From: Trema orientale
Lineage: Eukaryota > Streptophyta > Magnoliopsida > Rosales > Cannabaceae
Length of the DNA: 64,000 bases
Direction: 5' to 3'
Assembly: GCA_002914845.1 (NCBI GenBank)
Contig: JXTC01000021.1
Span: 1,170,563-1,234,562 of the forward strand
The translations under genes and the position numbers were made by a program. Each line of letters opens with the position of its first letter. Position 1 is the stretch's first letter. This document shows, in pieces, positions 22,471 through 34,008 of the stretch. Below the pieces are notes generated by a model. The model saw only the letters and a program-made list of their open reading frames with translations. It had not been told where the DNA came from and ran no database searches.

Positions 22471-22949
22471 TAGGCTTTCACAGTAATAACAGAAAAATAT
22501 TACAAAAATAGGGTGAACCAAAATATTAGCTTCCATACCGCTTGCAATTGGCATTTTTTAAAAGGTGGTATAGCATTTTTTAAAAAGTGACCGACTCCAA
22601 AAAGCGGTGGCAATCTTGTAATTTTAAGTCATCTTTTACAAATAATATTTATATATTAAATACTGTTTAAATACTTTGAAACTTGTGCCAGATTATAAGT
22701 AACGTCATTTTCTCTCCAGATTCAAATGCATGCTTTGAATTTGGCCATTCTCTCCTCGTTTCTTTCCTTTTTTTTAATTTTTTTACTTTTTTTTCTTTTT
22801 CCTTTTTTTTTTAATCCTTTAAGGTATGGAAAAAACATATTTAATTTTTTTTATTTGATTCGTTTTTCTTTTTTTGAGAATAAGATTTTTATTTTTTCTG
22901 TTGGATGTTGTTTATTATTATTACAAGGAATGAGAACCTATTAGATTAC

Positions 22950-25270
22950 AATATATAATTTTTTAAGTTTTTATAAGTAACCAACTATCTCAACAAACAA
23001 TAAATATTTGGTAATCAATGGTAACCTAGTAATCACATCGATTACTAGTTATTGATTTTCAGACTAGTGATTAGTTATTGATTTCCAAAATATTGGCTAG
23101 TTACAAGACTGATTTCCATAAAATAGCGATTTAATTACTAGTTTTTTTTTACCTTTTAGGGTAGAATATAGTTACAAATTACTAGTTATCACAAACTAAT
23201 TCGGTTTCTAGTTACTAATTACTCTGATGACTAATCTAGTTACTGATGACTTGGTTACTCATTTCCAAACTGGTCGCTAATAACCAATATGGTTTTCAGT
23301 TACCAATATGAGGTAATTTCTTAAAGATTTATATAACAATATGAGATTATGAGCATTCATCTAGAATACAACCTAAACCTACCTATTTTTCTTTTTTAAT
23401 TTCATTTCCCATTTTTTTCATTCAACCCTACTCCTTTCTCTTTCTTTTTTAAATTATTTTTTCTTTTTTTCCCCTTATTTGTATTTTTTTTCCTCTTTTT
23501 TTCATTCTTTTTTTTCCTTACATTTCTTTTTGTTAAAATAAATGAAGCACAAACATTTTTTTTCTCTTCTTAAGAGGGAAAAAAGCTACTTCTCTCTCTC
23601 TCTCTCTCCTCATACTGGAACCAGTTTGAATACTAGTTACCAGTAACCATTCTGATTACTAGTTACCAGTTACCAATTTCGTTACTAGTAACTTTGTTTA
23701 TTGGTTAATAGTAACCGATTAATTTATCAGCAACCATTTTGGTTACCAGTTTCTAGACGATCTCGTGATTAGTAACCAATTTGGCTATCAGTTACTAATT
23801 TTGTTGCTAGTTACTTTGGCTATCAGTAAGTTACTAATTTGGTTACCAGTTACCAATTACTAATCTGATTACTAGTTACCAGTTACCAGTTATCAATTTA
23901 AAAACTTATTTTTAAACTAGTAGTTAGTTACCGGTAACTATTCTAGTTACTAGTTACCAGTTACTAATTTCGTTACTGGTACTTTATTTATTGGTTAGCA
24001 GTTACCGATTAATTTACTGGAAACCAATCTGGTTTCCAGTTCTAGACGATCTTGTTACTGGTAATCAATCTGGCAATCAGTTACCAATTTCGTTACTAGT
24101 TAGTTTGGCTATCAGTAAGTTACCAATCTGGTTACTAGTTACCAGTTATCAATTTGGAATCTAGCAGTTAGTTACTCGTAACCAATTTGGTTATTAGTTA
24201 CCAGTTACCAATTTCGTCACTGGTAATTTTTTTTATTGGTTACCAATAACAGATTGATTTATGAGTAACCAATCTGGTTACCAGTTTCTAGACGATCTCA
24301 TTACTGGTAACTTTTTTTATTGGTTACTAATAACCAATTAATTTACGAGCAACCAATCTAGTTACTAGTTTCTAGACAATCTCGTCACTAATAACCAATT
24401 TGGCTACCAGTTATCAATTACCAATTTAGTTACTAGTTATCAGTTATCAATTTGGAAACTAGTTTCTAAACTAATATTTGGTTACTTACAACAGGTTACT
24501 AGTTACAAGACACAAGTCAAACCCAAAAATTTAGGATAACAATAACTTGTCAAGAATGAACCAGAAACCCAAAAAAAGATTGGTTATTGATAACTTGTTA
24601 ATTACTAGTTACTAGTTACAAGATTGGTTACCGATTATCAGTTACCGATTACTAGTTACTATGAGTTATCATATTAGAAATACGCTTAACCATCTAACTA
24701 TCTAGTAACCAATCTGGTTACCAATTACCAGTTACTAGTTGTAAGACTGGTTACCGATTACTAGAAGCTATCATATTAGAACTACGCTTAACCATCTAAT
24801 TATAACCAGTCACCAATTTGAAAACTAGTTTCTAGATTAGTGGCCAATTATTGGTTACTCGTTGCTGATTACTAGTTATTGGTTCCAGTAGCCATAGTAA
24901 CCATATTGGTTACTAATTTCTAAACTTGTGACTGATTACTGGTTATTGATTACTCTAGTTATTAGTAATTAGATTAGTTACTAACTACCAATTTGGAAAC
25001 TTTTTAATCTAATTATTGCTTTCTCTAGTTACTAATATAGTGAAACTAAAATTGTAACTAGGTACTAATTTTTCTAGTTTCTCAGGTTAACAATGTGGTA
25101 ATTAATGCCAAATTTGTTACTAATTTCTTGTTTCTCTTTGGTTATTGATTTTTTTGGTTACTAGTAATAAAATTAGTTACTAGTTTTTGGGATCTCATAT
25201 TACCAGACACAGGAATTAGATTGGTAAACTAATCTGGTTACCAGAAAGAGTAACCAAATCTAGTTATTTT
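22950..25270. repeat. GTTAC/GTAAC palindromic minisatellite with higher-order repeats
   Basis: Dense runs of ggttactagttaccag, gttaccaa and their complements over about 2.3 kb, interrupted at 23340-23620 by T-rich sequence. Inside, longer units recur: the phrase ttctagacga (or one-base variants) occurs at 23751, 24040, 24286 and 24370, each preceded by (a)tctggtt.ccag and followed by tctcgt.act, so there is higher-order structure of roughly 250-290 bp. The same core words occur as a few copies in the MITEs at 3995 and 4522. No coding function. Confidence 0.85.
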
Positions 25271-25589
25271 GCTTACCAAATCTTAAACTATGTTATGTCC
25301 TCAATGCAGTAAAAACCATAATAAACACAAAGTACTTCAAATGTATCAGCTCTAGTCCGTAATTATATGCTTTATAATGCCAATACTTACAGATTAAGCA
25401 TAAATAATAAGTACAAAACCCAAATAAGGATTTTAATGAAATCAATTGCAATCAGCCTTGCATTAATGAATATGCTCACTTAAGGTACAAAAATTATGAC
25501 ACAAAAATTATGACAAAAATTGCGCCAAAATGCAATTTTTGTCATGACTCAACAAAGTTAACAATAAAAAATCTTATACAAAAGCCATA

Positions 25590-25850
25590 AAAAAAGAAGA
25601 AGAAGAAGAAGAAGAAGATAGCTTTGATAAATAGATTGGTTACAGACTGTCATAAATCCAAAGGTTGGAATCTACGCCCCGCTCATCTAAAACAATTCCC
25701 CAAAAATCGACCTAAATCACTCAAAATTGACCCAGCGAGCTTGAGAACCATGGATGAGGGACTGAAAATGACCTCGACTCTCTCATCTCTCTCCTCACCA
25801 GCGCCAGAAAACGGGTGGCTGGGGGTTGGGCAATAGGTCTAAGCAAGAGA
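25590..25850. other. (GAA)n tract and unassigned higher-GC sequence
   Basis: A GAA microsatellite at about 25594-25618 is followed by GC-richer sequence. The frame 25624-25836 (70 codons) matches nothing I recognise. On the minus strand the stretch begins CCCAACCCCCAGCC and could be a captured gene fragment or leader, but no protein family supports that. Confidence 0.3.
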
Positions 25851-26122
25851 AACAGAGGAAGACAAGAGAAATGTTATTTTTCTTTAAATAACTGTATTTA
25901 TAAATATTAAAATGGGGTGTACCGTATATTTGATAATACTTTTTAAATGACCGTGTATTCCCTAATTTCCTCTTGAAGTATCGTGATGCATTGGAATTTG
26001 GACACGTCAAACATAACTAACGCTAGCCCAACTTTATTGGTTGGAAAATGATATAGATTAATATGCTGAATGGCTGGGTATGCCACGTTAGTTAGTTGTT
26101 TTTATTTTATTTTAGTTTCTTT

Positions 26123-26258
26123 ATATATATATAGGTTGCCAATATATATCTTTATATATACATTCATATATGTATAAAACTTGGTAACAAGAATATATAT
26201 AGGTTGCCAATATATATCTTTATATATACATTCATGTATGTATAAAACTTGGTAACAA
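26123..26258. repeat. 68-bp direct tandem duplication
   Basis: Two nearly identical units (tatatataggttgccaat ... acttggtaacaag), differing at very few bases (atatatgtataaaa against atgtatgtataaaa). Confidence 0.9.
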
Positions 26259-26731
26259 GTTTTCTAGTCTTGGCATTTTTCTAAATATCTACATAGGCTT
26301 AGTTACATACTTACCTTTGCATGTATCCATTTCTAAGCCTATTCTCATTTATTTATATGTTCTAAGCCCAATATCTGCTTTATATCATTTTCTATCCCCT
26401 ACTTATTTTTATACTACTTTTCTATAATCCATCTATTTTTATATCACTTTTTCACTAACCCACTTCAACAAGTTATTTTATCTACAGTTTTTAATCCTTG
26501 CACTTCAGTTATCTGTAGGCATCGAGCTACTCTCCTCGAATTCTGTGCTCGATCTGTGGTACAAGTTTGAGATTTCGTGTTCTTTCACTTATTATTTCTG
26601 TTATTATTATTATTGTCTCTGTTATTTCTAACTCCTCATTTTCTATAATTGACTTCTAGTTAACATTATGGTCGGTTCATTTACCTCCGTTAACTAGACT
26701 CTTTTATCAATATTGCATCATCATATTAATG

Positions 26732-27125
26732 TTATCCTTGCAACCGCCTATGTACAAGGGTGCCATAGGAAGTGTTGTTGCTTATTATAACCCCCTGTTT
26801 GGACTTCAATACGTAGTGACAGTGTTGTAATAATACTTAATTATTACGTCATAATAATTATTATTATATCGTAAGTACATTATCCCTGCAACCGTTAACG
26901 TGGTAAAGGCACTATGTGAAGTGTCGTTTTCTATATCGACCGCCCATCAGGATTTCGACACGTAAACAGTATTGTGATAATTTTTATACCTGTGTACATT
27001 AAGCGAGTCATTTTTACAATCACCAACGTGAGAAGGGCGCCATTGGAAGTGTCATTTTCTATCTTAACCGTATACTGGGACTTCGACATGTGACATATAT
27101 TGTGATGGTCCTTTTTATGTTCATC
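26732..27125. repeat. Three diverged tandem units, ~130-150 bp
   Basis: Each unit has the order: caacc or caacg phrase, then ggtgccataggaagtgt-like motif (ggtgccataggaagtgt, ggcactatgtgaagtgtc, ggcgccattggaagtgtc), then tcta..tc/ttaacc, then tttggacttc / gatttcgacacgt / gacttcgacatgt, then agt.ttgtgat. Spacing is about 148 then about 128 bp. No family is recognised. Confidence 0.7.
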
Positions 27126-28239
27126 GTGTGATCTAACCATAATCTCAATCATTATGTGCTTTGTTTTATTTAATTACAAGTCCCGTTAATTAATCAGAAC
27201 ACGAAATCCGATTTTGAACATCCACTAAAACTTTTTTTAGATACTTTAAAAATATTTTTATTTAATTATTTAAATAATTAAGTGACATTCGAAAATATCA
27301 CTAATACAATATAGTAGCATTTTATAAATGCTATTAAAAAAGAGGATGAAATGTCTTTAGGCCTTTAGTTTTTTATATTTTTCATTAATGCTACTAACCA
27401 TACAAATGTGACTAAAAATAAGTAATAATGATATTTTAAATGTCATTTGCGAGGATTTTTATTGCAGTGAACGACTTAATGTCTACGAGTCTCCTTACCT
27501 CTCCTTGTACCGACCACGAGCTTACAGCTCATAGCTCACGTGGCAAAACCTCCTCATTGAGTAGCGGCCCCTTCAAGCCACACCCATTACTAACTGCCAA
27601 TCTAACTCCTGACCAGCGAATCAATGACTATCTTAATAAAACACAATACATACCGACAAATAGTAACAAAAAAGTTGGGGATACAAAATTATTTATCCCA
27701 AAATTCAGGCAAAAAGAAAGAAAATTAATCAAGTTCTTTGTACGGGTAGCTAGTCCTACCTCTTAACATTCGCACTTACAGTTCGCGATTTGTCAAATTC
27801 CCTTGGAAAATGTATAGCGTATATTTTTGACCAACGAAATAAATAATAATAATAATAATAATAATAAGAGGAGTAGGATAGGAGGGAAACATATATATAA
27901 GAAAAGAATATATTTCTTTTTACAATTGTTAAATAAAAAAGAGAGAGAAAAACAAATACACGAGTAAATGACTTTGACACCCTCTTGATAATTTCGTTTC
28001 GAAGGTGGCCTTTGGTTCCATAATTAATTAATCTAGTCTTTGTCTCTCATGGTCTCTCTTTCACGTTTGAGGTAACTCTATAAATTTATCGATTATTCTT
28101 ATTACAATGACACTCAACAACCATTCTAAGTACAAATTAAAACAACGGAATAAGTAACCGACAATGTGCGTACGGATTAATTGATCGATCGCTGTAGATT
28201 ATAATTTATTATGTCTGTCAGAATGTCAGGTATTGAATA
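27126..28239. other. Non-coding; (TAA)n microsatellite
   Basis: A 108-codon open frame at 27440-27766 has no recognisable domain or splice context, and I do not call it a gene. A TAA microsatellite lies at about 27840-27867. Paired aatgtcact / agtgacatt-like phrases at 27290-27460 may be an old MITE. Confidence 0.35.
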
Positions 28240-28247
28240 ATCGTGCG

Positions 28248-29362
28248 CAGTGGCGGCGGGCAAATGCTCCCTGCATTTTTTAAAAAGATAATCCAAACAA
28301 TTATATAGTACTTATATATTAAATTAATTAATTCCTAATTTTTCTTATTAAATTTAAATTTTTTTTATATTTAACCATATTTAAAGTTAGATTAGTTATT
28401 TCCCTAATCCTTAAGGCTCCATATGGATCTTTGATTTTGGGAAGAATTTTTTTTTTAAGAATTCTATTTTTTTTTTTGTTCAGATTTTATCAAAAGTTGA
28501 AGAAATTTTTTTGTTACATAGATTCTATAGAAGATTTTTTGAGTAAATTTGAAGGATTTAGATTATAATGAAAAGATTATAGGAAAAAAAAAATTTCGAA
28601 AACTAAATTTTACACAACCGTAGGAAAATATTTTCCATCTATTTTTCTTTCAGCTTTTTCCTCATAATTTTTTCCCTACTAAATTTCAAGTTCCAAACAT
28701 AGCCTAAATATCATCAATCTCTTTAATTAGGAATTTTTAATGGCTTATCTTCATCTCTTTTTACCTCTATTTTTGTCTCCCTAATGTTTATCAACAACTT
28801 ATTCATTTCTTTAAATTTATTGAAATAAATAACCAGCAGTTGTTATATTATATTAGGCAACAAATATATGTGAGATTTATTTGTATTTGTAGACATATTT
28901 GTGGATAAATTTATATATTTTATATTAGTATATTTAATTTTTTTTTCAGTTTACCGACATATTTAGTTTTGATATTTTATTTGCAATACATATGTATTAT
29001 GTGAAAAATAATATTTTTTTTAATCTTATATCATTTTTTTCCTTCTCCTGGTTCGCAGATTTTATGAAATAAGTGAGATTTCTATTTCTAATTTAGAAGG
29101 TATTTTAAATAAAAATTGAACTCATTATTCTATACATGAGAAAGTAATGATAATATAACATCAAATAGTATGAGAATCACCTTAACATATTTTATAACAA
29201 ATACGAAGTTAGGAGAACTAGTTTTAGATTATAATCTAAATGTTTGAGATTAAACTTGAAAAATATGTAAGCAAACTGACTTTTATTAAATTTTTATTTA
29301 AGCTAGTTAAAATTTTGATTTTTATTTTTACCTCCTAAAAAATATTTCTAGCTCCGCCACTG
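28248..29362. mobile_element. hAT-like non-autonomous element (cagtggcgg ends)
   Basis: About 1.1 kb starting cagtggcggc and ending tccgccactg, with flanking 8-mers atcgtgcg (28240-28247) and acagtgcg (29363-29370) agreeing at 6 of 8. Short inverted ends and an 8-bp duplication fit hAT-type elements. No ORF. A second inverted-repeat element appears nested at about 28411-28707 (ggctccatatggatctttga against ttccaaacatagcct). Confidence 0.6.
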
Positions 29363-29370
29363 ACAGTGCG

Positions 29371-31533
29371 TTCATAGAAACCACGGGTCCACGGCATGCC
29401 ATGCATGACCAAGATACGATAATTTGATAATGAATTTTTAAGAAAGGGCTGCAGACATTACGTATACGTGATAAAATAAAATATTTTGATATTTTATCCC
29501 CATATATAATAATGTGTGTTGTTTAACTAGCACGTACAAATTCTGCCAGAAAAAAGAGCAGTTAAAGAAAATGAACCGATCACTAATCGGGTATATGTCT
29601 CTAATCTCTATTTTCATTTAAGCGCATAATGAAACTATATATTAAGCGGTTAAGCCTATATAAATCTCGAAACATCAGTCATATATGATATATCTTTTTA
29701 TGCTTGAAATAGATAATATATTATACATTATATATGTATATATATGTGGCTTATACTATATATGTATATATAATCATGTTTGATCCTACATTTTCGTATT
29801 CTTCTTCGTGGAACAATTGCACATCTAGCATCTTTTTCATATTCCTCTGCTAACTTTCTTTGATTTTGTAAAATAAAAGAGAGAGGGTAATTTTATCTAT
29901 ATACCTTGAGATTCGGAGTAGTTGTACACCTTCTGATCGATGCATTTGGTGATTTAATGATGTGGGAAATATACTATTTAGGTAATTGTTTAGTAAATTT
30001 GAGATATGCAGAAATTAGAAAAACTCTATAAATACACACCTTATAATTTAAAGACAAACGTTCACGAACATCTCCATCTAGGCTCTTTGGTAACAAGATT
30101 CTATTACTTTAGAATGTTGTATATATGGAAACAACATATTAGCTTGGGGCAGTACTTCTGATATTTTTTGGGGAAAAAAAAAAAAGACCAAGTCATATAC
30201 GTTAGACTTAGAATAAGGTATTTTTTTTGGTACGATTTGTAAAACTGATATGAATGTTTTTTGGTTTTTTTTCTCAGAATACATATATGTTGGAAAAATG
30301 AAATTGGTAGACTTGTTTTGGAACTGCCAAATCTATTTTAGAGTTACAAAATTTAATCTAGTATAGATTAAATTTGTTTAGGGAAACATGTCAATTTTAA
30401 ACGTTTTTTGAGAGTTACAAAATTTAATCTAATTTAGATTAAAATTGTTTAGAAAACTGATCAGTTTCTAAACGCTTAAATGTTTTGTGTAAAACGTTTT
30501 ATTTAGAATTAAATCTTTGTTAATTCTAAATTTGTAATAGCTCCCATATGAAGCCTATAACTTGACTCCTCCTTCCTTCAGGAAGACACGCTCAGAAGAA
30601 ATCTTTCTTTTTTTCTTGTCTTTCCTCTCTTCTTAAAGTTGTCTAGAGTATATGTCTCAGTGTGGTAGAGTTTGAGCATTTTCTTTCAGTTTGCTGGAGT
30701 AGCGCATGTGGTGCGACAATCACCGCTCATTAACCGTTGTATCCTGGAAGACGGACGCCTAATGACCTCAAACATCGACCAAAAAAAGGCGAATCTATTT
30801 TAAGAAGATTGTGTGAAACAAGCCTCGGTTCCTCTTTGTTATTTGAGTGTCCTATTATTTTGGTATTATTTTGTTATGCTGTTAAGATTTCATTACTTAA
30901 TTTATTCCTTTACATGTTGTATAATTCCTTTACATGTTGTATAAATATTTTAGCTAAAAGAACTGGGACCACAAGCAACTAAATATTAGGATTACTGTCG
31001 TCTGAAAAGTTAGAAAATAATAATAATAATAATAATGATAAGCAGAACCTCCGGTTTTCCACCATCTCATGATGAACGAAAGCGACTAGAGAAAAGCAAT
31101 AGCTAGGGAAAGTCAGAGAGCCTTATGATCAGTCTCTCTGTTGATTCTTTTTATTTTATTTTATTTGCCAAAATAACAATTATAATAAGGAATGATCAAT
31201 GAGGTTTACAGATCCTCATTAGTAATAGACCTATTTATTCAACTAGATCGTTGTTCTGATGATAGCATTCTGCGAAGGTGCTGGTACATGATTAAAACAA
31301 TAGTTCTCACTATTAGTAGGAAATCAACTAATCTTGTTCAAGGCCTAATAGTGATTTAAATTTGTTTAGAAACATGCATATTTTTTCTTTGAAGTTATGC
31401 ACGCAATTTTTTTTTTTTCATTTTAATTGATTTTTTTAGTTTTCTTTTTAATTCATAATTTGGTCAAAAGAAAATTTCCATTTATATAATGTCATTCTCT
31501 TTCTAAAAAATTGATATATATATACATATATAT
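29371..31533. other. Non-coding with short internal duplications
   Basis: A roughly 70-bp unit (gagttacaaaatttaatcta...tagatta) is repeated at about 30342-30375 and 30412-30445. Sequence at 30540-30960 (gtatcctggaagacggacgc, gtgtgaaacaagcctcg) resembles copia-type leader or LTR sequence but has no partner; ttcctttacatgttgtataa is tandemly doubled at about 30905-30942. The 81-codon frame 30737-30982 is not recognised. Confidence 0.35.
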
Positions 31534-34008
31534 TGTCACGACCGACCGGAAATCTAAAGTCATGACTTTTAGTAATTTTAGGTGAAAGAATGATTAAAAA
31601 TTAGTTTTACGAAATTCTTGGGAAATTAAGTATTAAATAATTTCGTTTTGGTCTTCAAATCATTATAAATTCTACAACTATTAAAACTCTGAGTAGTTTA
31701 ATTACTTAAGAAAAATACTCTTTAAAGTCTAAGAAAGCTTGTGATTAATTCATTTAGAAACTCATAAATAATTCATGGATTTTGATGCACTGAGTTTAAT
31801 TGAAAACTTTTATCCAAAGTCCAAAATAATTTGCATTAAATCATTTGTAGTTTCAAGTTCTCAAATTAACAATAAAACCATTCTCATACATCAATTTAGT
31901 AGATTTACTAATCTTGGCTAAATAATTGAACATGAGAAGAAAATTAATAGAGCATAGACACCCACCAAGGAAAAGGAGTGGGAATGCAAGTGCAAGCTAT
32001 GGAGCTTATATAACTACCGGGACGACTACCTCAAATTGACAAACACCTGAAAGTGGGAGAAGTAGGGGGATGAGCATTCACATGCTCAGTAGAAATTCAA
32101 TTACCTTTTTAAATAGATGCAATTTTATCAAACATGCATGCTTAATACCTTTTTCCAAAATCTATTTATAAACCAAGTTTATAAAATAATTGATATCCAA
32201 AAATAATCACATATTCAAAACTAAAACTAGAAACACATGATTGTATATATCATAAATCAATCAATATATATGAGTGAACTCTTATCCTCCCATCATAGCC
32301 CTGTAATAGCACTGTAGCAGAGGTACCTAGTATCCTGACATTACTTGGAGGTGTATCAGCTAAAAACCTATACAGGGGAGTAGGTCTCTCACCTAGCACT
32401 GCAGTAACTCACTAGTGATCTAAAATATCGCGATGCAATAATGGAACTCAAGTGTAGGATCCGATAGTATGTACAACATATAATAGTTCAAAACAACCAT
32501 GCATCCAAGAATCAAATCATACTTTAAAATCTCACTAAGCAGTATCTTGGGATTTACTGTAATATGGACTATACACCGTTATTTTACCCTATAATCACAA
32601 TAAAAAAATAAGTATAAAAATTCATACAGTCTAATATCAGTATAATCCAATAATTTTCAACAATTTCTCAAATTAACATAAAATCACGATTTTTCATAAT
32701 TAAGTTTTAATACAATTATAAATCAAAACAGATATAAAATCAGGTAATCGAACCCCTACCACAAAAATAGTAGCCATACTAAGCTAACGACGCTCGAAGA
32801 AACTTCCGTTGTTCACTTGGGTGCTTGGATAGTCGTTTCAGGATCCCACTAAGCTCATTTGAAAAAGTAACTTTTCCAACGGAGCCTCAGATTAAAAAAC
32901 AAAGATTACTAATGAATTTAGAGCACCTAAAAATACTAGGTTAGATATATAATTTGTCAAAAAAGGAGTCTCGAGGTGGGACCCAGCTCGTGGCACGCAA
33001 AATGACACTATTCACTAGCCATATGCGTTGATTTTTGTGCCACTTCGAAACATAGTCATATTTTATATAAAAATTCGTCTCTCGACCTCACTGAGTACAA
33101 ATTCGAAATTGGAATTCGGTTTCGAGGTCTCGAGCATTAAATGGGCTTAAGAATATAAAAATTACAAAAAGCCACTTTTTGAAAATATTTAGAAAAACGT
33201 CAAATGTTTTATTCGAAATTTAACTTGCCTCCGTATATCATTTTAATGTCACAAAATTACATTTGTTCATGATTTTGACACTTCTAACACATCGTATAAA
33301 TTTCACGGCTTAAATAATTATTTTACAAAATAATTATAAAAAAAATCATAATTTAATTATATATAATAAAATGGCCAAATCGAGATTTTACTTACCGGAG
33401 GCGAGTTATTGTCGATAACTGGATGGGTTGATCGGTGATCTCATGATAAGGTCACACGTGCTGGCGATGTTCAGAGGAGACGTCAGACAACGAAGCTGCA
33501 GGTGAAAAATTGATCGACAATCGTGATCTTTGAGGCTACCGATCTCCAGCGTCGGGGCTTCTATCACGGCGAGGGATGGTGCCATTACTTCATTGTCGTC
33601 TTCTGCTTCTGCTTCACGCGAGCTAGTGCATCTGCCGGTAGGATGGCGGTTCAGCTGCTCGTGAACAGTGGCCGACGAGAGAGTGTTTTAGGAACTCGTG
33701 GTCTTTGGCCAAGAATATGAAAAATTCAATGGATTTAAGGGAAAATTTTAAAATTGTAGCACACATGTCGAAATACGGTTGGTTGGGCACTATTCATTAT
33801 ATTTTCATTTTATCCGAGTTTTCTCAAAATTTCTTTCATATTTGCCTCTCACTAATTTCATTTTAACCCTTTATTTAAAATTTCTTTTCACAAAAACCCA
33901 AATGTACTTAGACTTTATCTAGTCCAAATTCATTCAATAATTTGAAATTTTTTTAAATATTTTGATCAAAAGACTAAAATACCCCTCATTTAAAAACGAG
34001 ATTTTATA
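31534..34008 (-). repeat. 3' LTR of the minus-strand gypsy derivative
   Basis: 2475 bp beginning (plus strand) tgtcacgaccgacc. It contains the CpG-rich stretch 33380-33720. Relative to the other LTR it keeps about 0.28 kb at 31777-32058 and about 0.25 kb near 32800-33080. Confidence 0.8.

Larger units (their letters stand above)
22480..25975. mobile_element. Large non-autonomous relative of the 4-kb MITEs, with expanded GTTAC array
   Basis: The outer sequences resemble the Mutator-like MITEs at 3995 and 4522: left attacaaaaataggg and gcggt...attttt phrases; right ctgtatttataaatatt, accgtgtattccctaatttcct. Between them is about 2.3 kb of minisatellite (see 22950-25270), then 0.6 kb of unique sequence. 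No 9-bp target duplication could be recognised, so the boundaries are approximate and the family link is inferred. Confidence 0.5.

Noticed and set aside
22726..22944. Hydrophobic 72-codon frame resembling a small membrane protein
   Set aside because: Hydrophobicity comes from T-rich low-complexity DNA (runs of Phe/Leu); no other evidence.
22950..25270. CRISPR-like array
   Set aside because: Repeats are overlapping, degenerate and without unique spacers; the genome is a plant nuclear genome.
27440..27766. 108-codon open frame on the plus strand
   Set aside because: No recognisable domain, ATG in AT-rich sequence, no splice or codon-use support; length is possible by chance.
28130..28260. 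Possible tRNA or small RNA gene in mixed-composition sequence
   Set aside because: No A/B box spacing or cloverleaf could be drawn; it is the edge of the cagtggcgg element.
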